A DNA stretch of 64,000 bases from Chloroflexota bacterium (GTDB lineage Bacteria > Chloroflexota > Dehalococcoidia > Lucifugimonadales > UBA3495). The translations under genes and the position numbers were made by a program. How positions within the stretch are numbered: the first letter of the stretch is position 1; each line of letters begins with the position of its first letter. Location: contig JAPPGG010000072.1 of NCBI GenBank assembly GCA_028875055.1, positions 115,032-179,031 on the forward strand. The letters are read 5' to 3'. Shown in pieces: positions 7,950-19,303 of this stretch. The notes under the pieces were generated by a model. The model saw only the letters and a program-made list of their open reading frames with translations. It ran no database searches and was not told where the DNA came from.

Positions 7950-8963
7950 ATGCCGAAGATAGCCATGGTCGGCACGGGTCTGATTGGCACGTCGCTGGCC
8001 CTTGCCTTGCGAAATTCCTCCCTGCTGGACCTGCAACTGGTCGGGACCGACTCCAGCGGCGGCGCCCGATCCGGCGCCCAGAAATCCGGGGCCTTTGACC
8101 GGATGGAAAATCGCCTGTTGAACGCAGTGGAGGGCGCGGATATTGTAATCCTGGCCACACCCATTGTTGCCATGAAGGAGTTGCTGGAGGTGTTGGCCTC
8201 CCATCTTTCTCCAGGTTGCGTGGTGACGGACGTGGGCAGTTCCAAGCAAACAGTCCTGGAGTGGGCCGACCAGTACCTGCCGGAAAACGTCCATTTTGTC
8301 GGCGGCCATCCCATGGCTGGCAGGGAAACGGCAGGCCCGGAGAACGCGGACCCCAACCTGTTCAAGGGTTGTACCTATTGCGTAATTCCCAGCGCCAAGG
8401 CCTCTGAAAGAGCGGCGGCCGAAATTACCACCATGGTTGAGGCCATCGAGGCTACGCCCTACTACATCAGCGCCGGGGAGCACGACAGTTTTGTGGCGGC
8501 AGTAAGCCATTTGCCCTTCCTGCTCTCGGTAGCCCTGGTAGGCTGCACCGCGGAGAGTCCCAACTGGGACGACATCGCTCGGGTAGCATCCAGCGGCTAC
8601 CACGACCTGACGCGCCTGGCTTCCGGCGACACGATAATGCACCGGGACATTTGCGTTACTAATCCTGAACCAATTGTGGCATGGATTGATTCTTTCATCA
8701 GGGAACTGTACAAGGTCCGTCAGCTGCTTTCGGACTCAGAGAACCTTGACCAGGCCGCTATTCTGGACCTGTTCGTTAAGGCCAGGGACGAGCGGGGAAG
8801 ATGGCTGGCCGGAGACTTCGGTCCCCAGGCTCGACAGTACAGCCCCCATACCGAGCTTCCGACCTTTGCCCAGAGCATGGGCGACATGTTTGTAGGACGC
8901 AGATTGCAAGACGTTCAGCGGCGGCTGTTTCGCGGCGGCAGGGAAGAGGACCGCCGGCGCTGA
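7950..8963 (+). CDS. tyrA: Prephenate dehydrogenase
   Basis: This 337-residue enzyme begins with the Rossmann dinucleotide-binding motif VGTGLIGTSLALAL (about residues 7-20). It carries DVGSSKQ and GGHPMAGRE motifs typical of NAD(P)-dependent prephenate/arogenate dehydrogenases. It oxidatively decarboxylates prephenate to 4-hydroxyphenylpyruvate in tyrosine synthesis. The ATG at 7950 is preceded by GGAGG four bases away; earlier in-frame codons are not part of the family. No ACT domain is obvious at the C terminus. gmk follows 21 bases later. Confidence 0.92.
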   Translation: MPKIAMVGTGLIGTSLALALRNSSLLDLQLVGTDSSGGARSGAQKSGAFDRMENRLLNAVEGADIVILATPIVAMKELLEVLASHLSPGCVVTDVGSSKQTVLEWADQYLPENVHFVGGHPMAGRETAGPENADPNLFKGCTYCVIPSAKASERAAAEITTMVEAIEATPYYISAGEHDSFVAAVSHLPFLLSVALVGCTAESPNWDDIARVASSGYHDLTRLASGDTIMHRDICVTNPEPIVAWIDSFIRELYKVRQLLSDSENLDQAAILDLFVKARDERGRWLAGDFGPQARQYSPHTELPTFAQSMGDMFVGRRLQDVQRRLFRGGREEDRRR

Positions 8964-8984
8964 CGGCAAGGAAAGAACCAGGAT

Positions 8985-9620
8985 TTGGAGTCTCTCAATT
9001 ACGAAGATGCCAGGCATCCTTCTCCCAAACCCCCTCTGCTGATTGTTCTTAGCGGTCCTTCAGGGGCAGGCAAGGACTCTGTTATAGAGGAATTGAGGAA
9101 AGGGGACGGGAACCGCCATTTCGTTGTAACGGCCACCACCAGGCCCCCCCGTCCAGGGGAGACGGACGGGGTTGACTACATTTTCCTGGACGAAGCCACC
9201 TTTCTGGAAATGCGGCGGAACCAGGAACTGCTGGAGTCTGCCCAGTACTCAGGCCGGTGGTACGGCGTACCGCGGAGCCAGGTAAGTGGCGCCCTCAATG
9301 CGGGAAGAGATGTCTTCCTGAAAATCGAGGTGCAGGGGGCCGAAACCATCAGGAGCATTGCGCCAGAAGCGGTCCTTGTCTTTCTGGCGCCGCCCTCCGT
9401 TGCGGAATTGGCCCGGCGGCTGGCCCAGCGTCGCACCGAAGACCCCGCTGAGCTGCAGCGCCGGCTGGATATTGCCCGCCAGGAATTGGAGGAGGTTGGC
9501 CGCTACGATTACTGCGTAGTCAACCGGGACGGGTGTCTCGACCAGGCAGTTTCCGAGATAGAGGCGATAATCGCGGCGGAAAAGTGCCGGGTTGAACCGC
9601 GAAGGGTAGTCCTGGACTAG
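8985..9620 (+). CDS. gmk: Guanylate kinase
   Basis: The 211-residue protein phosphorylates GMP to GDP. The P-loop reads GPSGAGKDS, so the usual Ser/Thr after the lysine is Asp. The GMP-binding segment (TTRPPRPGETDGVDYIFL) and the R-S-Q-V motif after YGVP are intact. The start is a TTG at 8985; the 18 residues before the P-loop are longer than in E. coli Gmk, so a later start is possible. It sits between tyrA and lipA on the same strand. Confidence 0.92.
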   Translation: MESLNYEDARHPSPKPPLLIVLSGPSGAGKDSVIEELRKGDGNRHFVVTATTRPPRPGETDGVDYIFLDEATFLEMRRNQELLESAQYSGRWYGVPRSQVSGALNAGRDVFLKIEVQGAETIRSIAPEAVLVFLAPPSVAELARRLAQRRTEDPAELQRRLDIARQELEEVGRYDYCVVNRDGCLDQAVSEIEAIIAAEKCRVEPRRVVLD

Positions 9621-9674
9621 GCCGGTCCGCAGGCTCCCTGGGAAACCAGTATCCCAACAAAGGAACTACCGATA

Positions 9675-10583
9675 GTGAACACCGAAAAACCCATCGCGAC
9701 TCCTGTTAGACCCAAGCTGCCCCCCTGGCTGAAAGTGACTATGCCGGGCAGTCCGCGGTACCTGGAACTCAAGCAGTTGATGCGCGGGCACCAGTTGAAC
9801 ACGGTTTGCGAGGAAGCCCACTGTCCCAACATTGGCGAATGCTGGGGAAGGGGCACCGCCACCTTCATGATCCTGGGTGAAATCTGCACCCGCCGCTGCC
9901 ATTACTGCGCTGTCACCACCGGACGCCCCCAGGGCCTGGATTTGCAGGAACCCGGCCGCCTCGCGGAGACGGTCAAGAAGATGGGGCTGCGCTATTGCGT
10001 GATCACTTCGGTCAATCGTGACGACCTCTCCGATGGCGGGGCTTTCATATTCGCTGCCTGCATTAACCGCGTTCGCCAGGAGTCGCCCGACTGCAAGATT
10101 GAAGTCTTGATACCCGATTTTGGAGGCTCCCGCGACGCCCTGGCGCGGGTTATGAATGCCAAGCCCGACGTATTGAATCACAACATTGAGTCCACCAAGC
10201 GCGTATTTCCCAGGGTCAGGCCCCGGGGAGATTACCGCCGTTCGCTGGACCTTCTGGCCGAAGCCAAGGAACTGGACCCGTCGGCGGTAACCAAGTCCGG
10301 CATTATCGTAGGTATGGGAGAAACAGTGGCGGAAGTGGTCGAAACAATGCGGGACCTCAGGGAAGTTGACTGCGATCTGTTGACAATCGGCCAATACCTT
10401 CGTCCGTCCGCCAGGCACATTGCGATAGACCGCTTCTATCACCCCTCTGAATTTGCTGACCTGGCCAGAATCGGAGAGGAAATGGGCTTCATGCATGTGG
10501 CCTCGGGTCCACTGGTGCGCAGTTCCTACCACGCCGATATCCAGCACGATGCGGCGACGCTCAACGTGCAAAGTCCTGCCTGA
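9675..10583 (+). CDS. lipA: Lipoyl synthase
   Basis: This 302-residue radical SAM enzyme inserts sulfur at C6 and C8 of protein-bound octanoyl chains. Both cluster motifs are present: the auxiliary cluster motif CEEAHCPNIGEC near residue 41 and the radical-SAM CTRRCHYC near residue 74. The start is GTG at 9675. Lipoylated proteins would include 2-oxo acid dehydrogenases or glycine cleavage H protein; no lipB or lplA is in the window. The gene follows gmk by 54 bases. Confidence 0.95.
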   Translation: MNTEKPIATPVRPKLPPWLKVTMPGSPRYLELKQLMRGHQLNTVCEEAHCPNIGECWGRGTATFMILGEICTRRCHYCAVTTGRPQGLDLQEPGRLAETVKKMGLRYCVITSVNRDDLSDGGAFIFAACINRVRQESPDCKIEVLIPDFGGSRDALARVMNAKPDVLNHNIESTKRVFPRVRPRGDYRRSLDLLAEAKELDPSAVTKSGIIVGMGETVAEVVETMRDLREVDCDLLTIGQYLRPSARHIAIDRFYHPSEFADLARIGEEMGFMHVASGPLVRSSYHADIQHDAATLNVQSPA

Positions 10584-10705
10584 AGGTCCGGTCGCGTGGA
10601 AGCTCCCGGCCCCCGCCCTGAAATTGCCGGGGTTCCGGGTAACTTTCCATCCGGTTCCGGGCCCCGGGTAAACTGATTCGTTTCACTGCTTCCCGGAAAT
10701 TGGCC

Positions 10706-12328
10706 ATGCCCTCAAGCGCCAACTTGTTGCTGGTAAACGCCAGGGTTCTAACAATGGACCGCCGTATGCCCCATGCGGCGGCCGTCGCGGTAAGCGGCCA
10801 TCACATAGTTGCCGTCGGCAGCGACAGCGAGATTCTCTCCCACCAAGCGCCCTGGTCGGAAGTCATCGATTGCCTTGGTCTGCCCCTGCTGCCCGGCATC
10901 AACGATGCCCACTGCCACGTCCTGGCGACTGCCTCCAGCCTCTCCAGCGTGGACTGCGGCCCAGCCTGTATCACTTCCCTGGACCAGCTCTTGTCCGCCA
11001 TTGCTTCCCGGGCTGAGGTCACGCCGTCGGGCCAGTGGGTAAGGGGCTCTGGGCTGGACCCGGGTTCATTGGCGGAGAGGCGGTTACCCACCCGTTGGGA
11101 GCTTGACTCGGTAGCTTCCGGTAATCCCGTCCGCATCAACCACTCCAGCGGCCACGCCCTGGCGCTCAACAGCCTGGGTCTGGCCCTGGCCGGCATTGAA
11201 AAGGCGACCCCCGATCCGGTGGACGGCGTCATTGACCGGGACCCTGAGACGGGAGAACCGACGGGAGTCTTGTTTGAGGCCGCAACCTTCTTGAGAGAGA
11301 GATTGGGCCCAACTCGAAGCCAGGAGGAGTTCATCAGCGGCGTTTCCCGGTTGAGCAAAAGGCTGTTGGCCTGCGGCATCACGTCGGTTCAGGATGCCGG
11401 GCCGGAAAACGGAATTCAGCAGTGGCAGATCTTCAAGTCCCTGGTGGAGGACGAAGTATTCAGGCCCAGGGTTGTCATGATGGCCGGCGTCCGCAACCTG
11501 GACCAGTTTGCTGGGTCAAACCTGGGATGGGGCTCGGGCAACCGAAGCCTGAGCCTCGGTCACGCCAAGATTATGCTCACCCTCACCACAGGCAGCCTGC
11601 AGCCAGCGCCCGAAGACCTGGCCCAACTGGGTTCCAGCGCAAGGAAGCTAGGATTTCCCGTAGCTATACATGCCATAGAGCAAGAGGCCATTGAGGCCAT
11701 CGTGTCCCTGCCTGAACTCTTGAAGCCGCTTCCGGCGTATCCTGCCAGGGACGGCACGGTTGCCCCTCGTTCTGTTCCCCGCAGCCGGATTGAACACTGC
11801 GCAGAATGCCCTCCACCTGTTATGGACATGGTCGCCCGGTCGGGCGCCACGGTAGTCACGCAGCCGGGGTTCATATATTGGCGGGGGGACAGCTACCGGC
11901 AGAGGGTGGCTCCTCACCTGATTCCCCACCTCTTCGACTGCGGCGCCCTGGTGGCTCGTGGTGTTCCCCTGGCTTTTGGCTCAGACTCGCCGGTTATTGA
12001 TCCCTCTCCATGGCCCGGAATCTACAGCGCGATTACCTCGCGCACCCTCACGGGCGGCCATTATCCTCGGCCCGGTTTCCCCTGCGCGCCAAACGGGCAA
12101 AAGGGACCGGGCATCAGCCTTCAGAACGCCGTTGAAGCTCATACCCTGGGGGCGGCCCGGGCTGAGGGCTCGGCATCAACCAAGGGGGTAATCCGACCCG
12201 ATATGCTGGCAGACCTTATATTGCTGGATACCGGCCTGGAGGAAGAATCCCTTCACCGCCTCCCCCGGGCGCAGTCGCTGGTCACGATTGTTGGTGGGAA
12301 AATCCTGTGGCGTCAGGGGAGTGTATAG
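10706..12328 (+). CDS. Amidohydrolase family 3 (YtcJ-like) protein
   Basis: The 540-residue protein has an N-terminal beta domain, then the metal-binding NDAHCHV (near residue 68) that opens the amidohydrolase barrel, and later IEHC and FGSDSP motifs for further metal ligands and the catalytic Asp. Members hydrolyse amide bonds in varied, mostly unknown substrates. The ATG at 10706 has GGAA seven bases upstream; an in-frame TTG six bases earlier has poor spacing. It follows lipA by 122 bases with no strong functional link. The substrate is unknown. Confidence 0.85.
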   Translation: MPSSANLLLVNARVLTMDRRMPHAAAVAVSGHHIVAVGSDSEILSHQAPWSEVIDCLGLPLLPGINDAHCHVLATASSLSSVDCGPACITSLDQLLSAIASRAEVTPSGQWVRGSGLDPGSLAERRLPTRWELDSVASGNPVRINHSSGHALALNSLGLALAGIEKATPDPVDGVIDRDPETGEPTGVLFEAATFLRERLGPTRSQEEFISGVSRLSKRLLACGITSVQDAGPENGIQQWQIFKSLVEDEVFRPRVVMMAGVRNLDQFAGSNLGWGSGNRSLSLGHAKIMLTLTTGSLQPAPEDLAQLGSSARKLGFPVAIHAIEQEAIEAIVSLPELLKPLPAYPARDGTVAPRSVPRSRIEHCAECPPPVMDMVARSGATVVTQPGFIYWRGDSYRQRVAPHLIPHLFDCGALVARGVPLAFGSDSPVIDPSPWPGIYSAITSRTLTGGHYPRPGFPCAPNGQKGPGISLQNAVEAHTLGAARAEGSASTKGVIRPDMLADLILLDTGLEEESLHRLPRAQSLVTIVGGKILWRQGSV

Positions 12329-12434
12329 GGCTACTCGTAACTCGGCCGCTGAGGATGTTCAAATCCGGCGAACCGGAGCCGGTGAGAAAGCAAGGCTCCC
12401 CGGGCGGGCTGAGGCAGCCTTCGCGCATGCCACG

Positions 12435-13418
12435 TCACCGGCTGCGTTCTCTTACGTAGGTGGCCATGGATTCCAGGGAGTCGCGGCTCTCTGCCCTGGG
12501 AAGACTTTCCAGGTCACTTATGGCCTTGTCGCAGTACTCCCGGATAACCGCAAAGCAGTCAGGGATGATGGAGGAATTCCTGGTCATCTCAAGGGCCCGT
12601 TCCAGGTAGCAGGTGTTTCCGGGTTCCTTGAACAGTAGCGGTATCGGGTTATTCTCAGGGTAGCGCTGCAGCAGCAGTATGGTTGGGAGGGTCAGGATGC
12701 CCTGTTTCAGGTCGTTGCCCACAGGCTTTCCCAGTTCGGATTCGTCCCCCAGGATGTCCAGAAGGTCGTCCACCACCTGGAATGCCATGCCGATGTTGTA
12801 GCCATACCTGCTCAGGGCCTGGATCTGGTCCTCGTCCGCGCCGCTCAATACTGCCCCGGTTTCGGACGCGGTGCGGAAAAGGGAAGCCGTCTTCCGATAG
12901 ATCCGGTCGTAGTAGCGTTCCATTTCCTGCTGGGGATTGAAAGTATTGAAGTACTCGATCAGTTCGCCGCTGGCCAGTTCCATGATGGTCTCGGCGAATC
13001 GCCGCACCACCCGCAAGTTGCCCGTATCGCACACCAGGGTCGCCGAAGTCGCGAACAGGTAGTCCCCCAGCAGAACGGCCACTTCCTTGCCCCACCGCCC
13101 GCTGACCGAGGCCCGGCCCCGGCGGGTATCGGCGTCGTCCACTGTGTCGTCGTGAATCAGGGTAGCCAGGTGTAGAAGTTCCACGCCAGTGGCCATTTTG
13201 ACCGGATTGTCCATTTCCGTCGGGATGATGCTGGCGGCCAGGAGGGTCAGGGCGGGTCGGACTCGCTTCCCGCCATGCGACAGGGCGTGGTCCAGCAGGG
13301 GTTCAAGTTCTGGAATTGAGGTATTGGCCAGGTCTTGGAGCCTGTCTTCTACCAGTGAGAGCTCTTCCAGGATGGGGGAATAGATACTGATGGCCCGGGT
13401 GTCCAGTCCCTGTACCAA
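12435..13418 (-). CDS. Polyprenyl diphosphate synthase
   Basis: This 327-residue trans-prenyltransferase has the first aspartate-rich motif DDTVD (90-94) and the second DDLLD (217-221), plus GGKRVRP (49-55) for isopentenyl diphosphate binding. It elongates allylic diphosphates with IPP to make the long chain used for menaquinone or ubiquinone. The residues just before the first motif are small or medium (LLHLATLIH), consistent with a long-chain product, but length cannot be set by reading. The start is a TTG eight bases after the metG stop with GAGG upstream, so it is translated from the same transcript as metG. Confidence 0.9.
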   Translation of the reverse strand: MVQGLDTRAISIYSPILEELSLVEDRLQDLANTSIPELEPLLDHALSHGGKRVRPALTLLAASIIPTEMDNPVKMATGVELLHLATLIHDDTVDDADTRRGRASVSGRWGKEVAVLLGDYLFATSATLVCDTGNLRVVRRFAETIMELASGELIEYFNTFNPQQEMERYYDRIYRKTASLFRTASETGAVLSGADEDQIQALSRYGYNIGMAFQVVDDLLDILGDESELGKPVGNDLKQGILTLPTILLLQRYPENNPIPLLFKEPGNTCYLERALEMTRNSSIIPDCFAVIREYCDKAISDLESLPRAESRDSLESMATYVRERSR

Positions 13419-13426
13419 AATAGCCT

Positions 13427-15115
13427 CTAGCCCTCGCTCACGCCAAGCCGCCCGGTTTCCTGCTCAACAACTTCCGGGTCCAGTTTTACGTAAAGGGGAG
13501 ATGGCTGCCGCAGGGTCCCGCCGCCATTGATCGCTCCCACCAGGCTTTCGTAGTCCCATGGTTCCTTTTCCACCGGCCCGTCAAAGCCCAGGTATTCGTG
13601 GACCTTCTGCGAGCTGAAGGGCAGGAAGGGCGCCAGCGCCACCTTGAGGCAGTTCAATACTCTCAGCGACACGTTCAGGGTGTGGCCCGCCTCCGCCCGG
13701 TCCTCCCGGATGGCGCGCCAGGGAGCCTTGGCGTCGAGGTACCGGTTTGCCTCCTGCGCCAGGCCGAAAGCCTGCCCTATGGCCAGCTTGAAGCGCGTAT
13801 TCCCCAGGCTTCCGCCCACCTCATCCAGGGTGGCGCGCGCCGCTTCGAGGACCTGCTGGTCAATTTCATCCGTCTCGCCAGCCTGAGGTACCAGCCCTTC
13901 GAAGTTCCGGTAAGTGAATGAGAGTACGCGATTCACCAGGTTTCCGTAGGTCGCCACCAGTTCCTCGTTGTTGCGCCGCACAAATTCCGACCAGGAAAAA
14001 TCGGCGTCCCCGGTTTCCGGCATGTTGATGGAAAGCAGGTAGCGCAGCGGGTCCGGATCATAGCGGTCCAGGTAGTCCGGAACCCACACAGCCCAGTTCT
14101 GGCTCGTGGAAAACTTCCGGTTCTCCAGGCTGAGAAACTCGTTGGCCGGAACGTCATAGGGCAGGTTGAGCCCGTTGCCGTATCCCATCAGCATGGCCGG
14201 CCAGATGATGCTGTGGAAGGGAATGTTATCCTTGCCGATAAAGTAATAGCTTCGGGTGGCGGGGTCCTTCCAGAACTCCTCCCACTTGTCGGCTTCGTCC
14301 GAGTTTGACGCCCACTCCACGGCGGCAGACAGGTAGCCAATAACCGCCTCAAACCAAACGTAGATCCGCTTCCCCTCGTAACCTTCAAGAGGAATCGGCA
14401 CGCCCCAGGTAAGGTCACGGGTAATGGCCCGGTCCTTCAGTCCTCCCTCCAGGAAACTGGTGGTCTGGTTGGACACATTGGGCCGCCAATGGGGCTGCTC
14501 CCGAATCCAGTCAAGAAGCTGGTCCTGGAACGCCGAGAGTTTCAGGAAGAAGTGCTCCGATTCCCGGAACCCGGGCGCCCCGCCGCAAAGGATGCATACG
14601 GCCTGCAGCAGGTCCTGGGGATCCAGGGTGTGCCCGCACTGGTCGCACTGGTCACCCCTGGCTCTCTCGTAGCCGCAATGAGGGCACACGCCCTCCACGT
14701 ACCTGTCCGGCAGGAAACGCTGGCATCCTGGACAGTGGGCCAACAGCATGTTGTCTGTGTAAATGTAGCCCTGGTCCCGCAGTTGGAGGAAGATATCGTG
14801 GACCACCCGCTGGTGGTTCTCGGTGTTGGTATGAGTGAACAGGTCAAAGGATATTCCCAGTCGCTCCCAGGACTCCAGGAACTCGGCGTGGTAGCGTTCA
14901 ACCACTTCAGCCGGAGTAATGCCCTCCTGGTCTGCGCGAATGGTAATGGGGGTGCCGTGGGTGTCGCTGCCCGACACCATCAACACCTCGTTGCCGCGCA
15001 TACGGTGGTAACGGGCAAATATGTCCGCCCCCAGGTAGCATCCTGCCAGGTGCCCCAGGTGCAATGGCCCGTTGGCGTAGGGCCATGCAACCCCTATGAA
15101 AATACGTTCACTCAA
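13427..15115 (-). CDS. metG: Methionyl-tRNA synthetase
   Basis: This 562-residue class I synthetase charges tRNA-Met. It has the HIGH signature as HLGH (near residue 21), a KMSKS-type loop as KFSTS, and a double zinc-knuckle insertion with four C-x2-C pairs between about residues 125 and 180, as in the MetG1 type. The C-terminal EMAPII-like tRNA-binding domain found in many MetRS proteins is absent, and the protein ends after the anticodon-binding helical domain. It is the first gene of a two-gene transcript with the prenyl synthase. A tRNA-Met gene is in the same window at 62.3 kb. Confidence 0.95.
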   Translation of the reverse strand: MSERIFIGVAWPYANGPLHLGHLAGCYLGADIFARYHRMRGNEVLMVSGSDTHGTPITIRADQEGITPAEVVERYHAEFLESWERLGISFDLFTHTNTENHQRVVHDIFLQLRDQGYIYTDNMLLAHCPGCQRFLPDRYVEGVCPHCGYERARGDQCDQCGHTLDPQDLLQAVCILCGGAPGFRESEHFFLKLSAFQDQLLDWIREQPHWRPNVSNQTTSFLEGGLKDRAITRDLTWGVPIPLEGYEGKRIYVWFEAVIGYLSAAVEWASNSDEADKWEEFWKDPATRSYYFIGKDNIPFHSIIWPAMLMGYGNGLNLPYDVPANEFLSLENRKFSTSQNWAVWVPDYLDRYDPDPLRYLLSINMPETGDADFSWSEFVRRNNEELVATYGNLVNRVLSFTYRNFEGLVPQAGETDEIDQQVLEAARATLDEVGGSLGNTRFKLAIGQAFGLAQEANRYLDAKAPWRAIREDRAEAGHTLNVSLRVLNCLKVALAPFLPFSSQKVHEYLGFDGPVEKEPWDYESLVGAINGGGTLRQPSPLYVKLDPEVVEQETGRLGVSEG

Positions 15116-15193
15116 TTGAAGTCCGGCGGTCTTGCGCCATTCAGGTCAGCTACGGTTCGCAACCGAAATCCGGTCCCGTCTGAATTCTTAAAC

Positions 15194-15222
15194 AGAATAG
15201 CACAATTCGTTCAGCGCAGTAA
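15194..15222 (-). promoter_or_regulatory. Probable metG promoter
   Basis: Minus strand: TTACTG (15217-15222), 17-base spacer, TATTCT (15194-15199), about 75 bases before the metG ATG. Confidence 0.45.
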
Positions 15223-15307
15223 CAGGCAGAGGGGCTGGAATCGGGGCAATCGCCCTGCATTATGCCCCAGCCAGCATTGCGGTTCAGTTGGTTTGCATCA
15301 GGTGGAG

Positions 15308-15379
15308 AGGTGTTGAAACCCGTCCTGACCGAATTTCCACCGTTCCGCCCGTGCGATACTACCTGAATTAGAGCGCTCC
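15308..15379 (+). repeat. Dispersed intergenic repeat R2, copy B
   Basis: Related to copies A and C by the blocks GTTGAAACCCG, GAATTTCCACCGTTCCG and AGAGCGCT in the same order. It lies in the divergent metG/ilvB gap, about 145 bases before the ilvB promoter. Confidence 0.5.
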
Positions 15380-15522
15380 GGGTCCAGGCCACCCCTTGAC
15401 AGGAAGGCCCGCCAATTTGCAATGAATTCGTAAACAATGTTCCGACTTCCACCAAAGGATGACATAATATGTACAGGATCGCATGTTCCAACGAATTCAC
15501 GAAAAGTTTTCAGGTTGGCTTA

Positions 15523-15551
15523 TTGACAGGGATTCGTCTTACTGCTAACAT
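15523..15551 (+). promoter_or_regulatory. Promoter of the ilv-leu operon
   Basis: TTGACA (15523-15528), 17-base spacer, TAACAT (15546-15551). Transcription would start near 15558, just before Stem I of the T-box leader. Confidence 0.75.
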
Positions 15552-15569
15552 CTCATTCGGCGATTTGTA

Positions 15570-15828
15570 CCGCTAGGAAAGGGAGTACTAAGAGCGCCCT
15601 GTCCCCAGAGAGCCGGCGATTGGTGAAAGTCCGGCGGCAGAAGGGCTCCCAACTCGCCCTGGAGCGGCCCGCCTGAATTATAGTAGGGCGCGGCGGTTAA
15701 CCCCGTTAAAGGTTTGAAAGAGCTGTTCCGGTTTCCTGTTCGACTGAAAAAGACAGGCAATCGGAAAAGAAGGGTGGTACCGCGGGTATTTGCGATTGCA
15801 GCCCGTCCCTTCGGGGACGGGCTTTTTT
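15570..15828 (+). promoter_or_regulatory. T-box riboswitch leader, probable leucine specifier (CUC)
   Basis: The invariant T-box AGGGTGGTACCGCG lies at 15771-15784. It is followed by a perfect terminator, GCCCGTCCC (15801-15809) and GGGACGGGC (15814-15822) with TTTTTT. GAAGGG (15769-15774) can pair with CCCTTC (15807-15812) as the competing antiterminator. Stem I can be drawn with CGCT/AGCG and AGGG/CCCT at its base, AGTA on the 5' side of the specifier loop (15584-15587), and a GGTGAAAG apical loop (15622-15629). The 3' side of the specifier loop reads CCAACTCG, giving CTC (Leu, 15653-15655) followed by a purine. Uncharged tRNA-Leu would stabilise the antiterminator and let ilvB-ilvN-ilvC-leuA be transcribed. 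The T-box call is firm; the codon is my reading of the fold. Confidence 0.93.
15801..15828 (+). terminator. Regulated terminator of the T-box leader
   Basis: A 9-bp perfect GC-rich stem with a TTCG tetraloop and six Ts; 22 bases before the ilvB ATG. Confidence 0.93.
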
Positions 15829-15850
15829 ATTTGTGGCGCTTGAGGCAAGA

Positions 15851-17545
<1,695 letters not shown>

Positions 17546-18124
17546 ATGAACGGCAACGGCCAACACCACACCATAATTGCCCTGGTACACGACAGGCCGG
17601 GTGTCCTCACCCGTGTGGCGGGACTGTTCCGCAGGCGCGGCTTTAACATTTCCAGCCTGGCGGTTGGCAACAGCGAACAGGAAGGCCTTTCCCGCATGAC
17701 CTTTGTGGTGGACGGCGACCAGTACACCGTTGACCAGGCCACCAGGCAGCTGGACAAGCTGATCGAAGTGGTCAAGGTGGCCAACATCTCTGACGAGGAG
17801 ATCGTGTCCCGCGAACTGGCGCTCATCAAGGTAAAGGTGACCCCCGAGACGCGCGGCGAAATCCTGGAGATGGTCCATCCCTTCCGGGCTGAAATTGTGG
17901 ACGTTGGCGCCAAGTCCATGGTTATCGAGGTTACCGGCAGCGGTGACAAGATTCAGGCCCTCTACAGCCTGCTGGAACCCTTTGGCGTTCTGGAGCTGAT
18001 GCGCACCGGGCGGGTGGCGATGGTTCGCGGCTTGTCCGATGGCCGGGTCAGCGACGAACTGGTGCTGGATTACCACGGCGACCAGCTCAAGGTGAAGGAC
18101 GCTTACGAAGTGGGTTCCTATTAG
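17546..18124 (+). CDS. ilvN: Acetolactate synthase, small (regulatory) subunit
   Basis: The 192-residue protein has an N-terminal ACT domain (VHDRPGVLTRVAGLFRRRG, about residues 13-31) and a C-terminal domain typical of long IlvH/IlvN subunits. It stimulates the catalytic subunit and confers valine feedback inhibition. The ATG immediately follows the ilvB stop codon with GGAG about 14 bases upstream, so translation is coupled. Confidence 0.96.
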   Translation: MNGNGQHHTIIALVHDRPGVLTRVAGLFRRRGFNISSLAVGNSEQEGLSRMTFVVDGDQYTVDQATRQLDKLIEVVKVANISDEEIVSRELALIKVKVTPETRGEILEMVHPFRAEIVDVGAKSMVIEVTGSGDKIQALYSLLEPFGVLELMRTGRVAMVRGLSDGRVSDELVLDYHGDQLKVKDAYEVGSY

Positions 18125-18202
18125 ACCAGCAAACCAATTGCCTCCGGTCAGCGCCGGCGGCAGGTAATCACCAGGCAATAACAAGAAAGGAACAAACAGC
18201 AG

Positions 18203-19198
18203 ATGGTAAACGTTTACTACGATCAGGACGCGGACCTGGGGGTACTGGAAGGAAAGACGGTAGGCATCATTGGCTACGGAAGCCAGGGCCACGCCCACGC
18301 CCTCAATCTCAGGGACAATGGCCAGAAGGTAATGGTGGGCCTCTACGCAGGCAGTCGCAGCCGTGAGACGGCGGCGGCCGAAGGCCTGGCAGTAGCCGAT
18401 GTGGCTGAGGTGGCGGCGGCCTCGGATGTCGTCATGGTCCTCATACCCGACCACGTCCAGGGCGAGACCTACAGGAACGAAATTGCGCCCCATATGTCGC
18501 CAGGCAAGGCGCTGATGGTCGCCCATGGCTTCAGCATCCACTACCGGGAGATTGTTCCCCCGGATAACGTGGACGTAATGATGGTCGCACCCAAGGCGCC
18601 CGGCCACCGCATGCGGGAACTCTTCACCGAGGGAGTCGGGGTTCCCGGCCTGCTGGCCGTCCACCAGGACGCCACCGGCAATGCCAGGCAGGTTGGCCTG
18701 GCCTACGCCAAGGGCGTCGGCTGCACCGGCGCCGGCGTTCTCGAAACTACCATCAAGGATGAGACCGAGAGCGACCTTTTTGGTGAGCAGAGCATTCTCT
18801 GCGGCGGCGTAACGGCCCTGGTCAATGCCGCCTTCGAGACCCTGGTGGAAGCGGGCTATCCCCAGGAAATTGCCTACTTCGAGTGCCTGCACGAGCTGAA
18901 GATGATTGTGGACCTGATGTACCAGGGCGGCCACAATTACATGCATTTCTCCGTCAGCGACACCGCCGAGTACGGCTCCCTCAGCCGCCGGGACCGCATT
19001 ATCGACGAGCACGTCCGCGAAAACATGCGGACCGTCCTGCGGGAAATCCAGGACGGCACTTTCGCCCGCGAATGGATTACCGAGAACCATGAGGGGCGGC
19101 CCCGGTTCGGTCCCATGCGGGAAGCCGCGCAGACCGCGCCCATCGAGAACATTGGCAAGGAACTCAGGGCAATGATGCCCTGGATGGACCCCAAGTAG
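18203..19198 (+). CDS. ilvC: Ketol-acid reductoisomerase (class I)
   Basis: The 331-residue enzyme isomerises and reduces acetolactate or acetohydroxybutyrate with NAD(P)H and Mg. It has the Rossmann motif [13 protein letters not shown] near residue 25, the cofactor loop around AGSRSRE, and the C-terminal metal-binding helices with DLFGEQ and CLHELK-type residues. The length fits class I. The loop serines and arginines point to NADPH use. The gene is 78 bases after ilvN with GAAAGGA upstream of the ATG. Confidence 0.97.
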   Translation: MVNVYYDQDADLGVLEGKTVGIIGYGSQGHAHALNLRDNGQKVMVGLYAGSRSRETAAAEGLAVADVAEVAAASDVVMVLIPDHVQGETYRNEIAPHMSPGKALMVAHGFSIHYREIVPPDNVDVMMVAPKAPGHRMRELFTEGVGVPGLLAVHQDATGNARQVGLAYAKGVGCTGAGVLETTIKDETESDLFGEQSILCGGVTALVNAAFETLVEAGYPQEIAYFECLHELKMIVDLMYQGGHNYMHFSVSDTAEYGSLSRRDRIIDEHVRENMRTVLREIQDGTFAREWITENHEGRPRFGPMREAAQTAPIENIGKELRAMMPWMDPK

Positions 19199-19303
19199 GG
19201 CAGGCGCGGGCAGCGCCGATTGACCCGGTTCCCAAGTGGCAGGGGATGTCCAGCAAAGCAGGCCGTGCGGCGTTCCGAGGACACCCCGGCAGGAGGTACA
19301 AAT

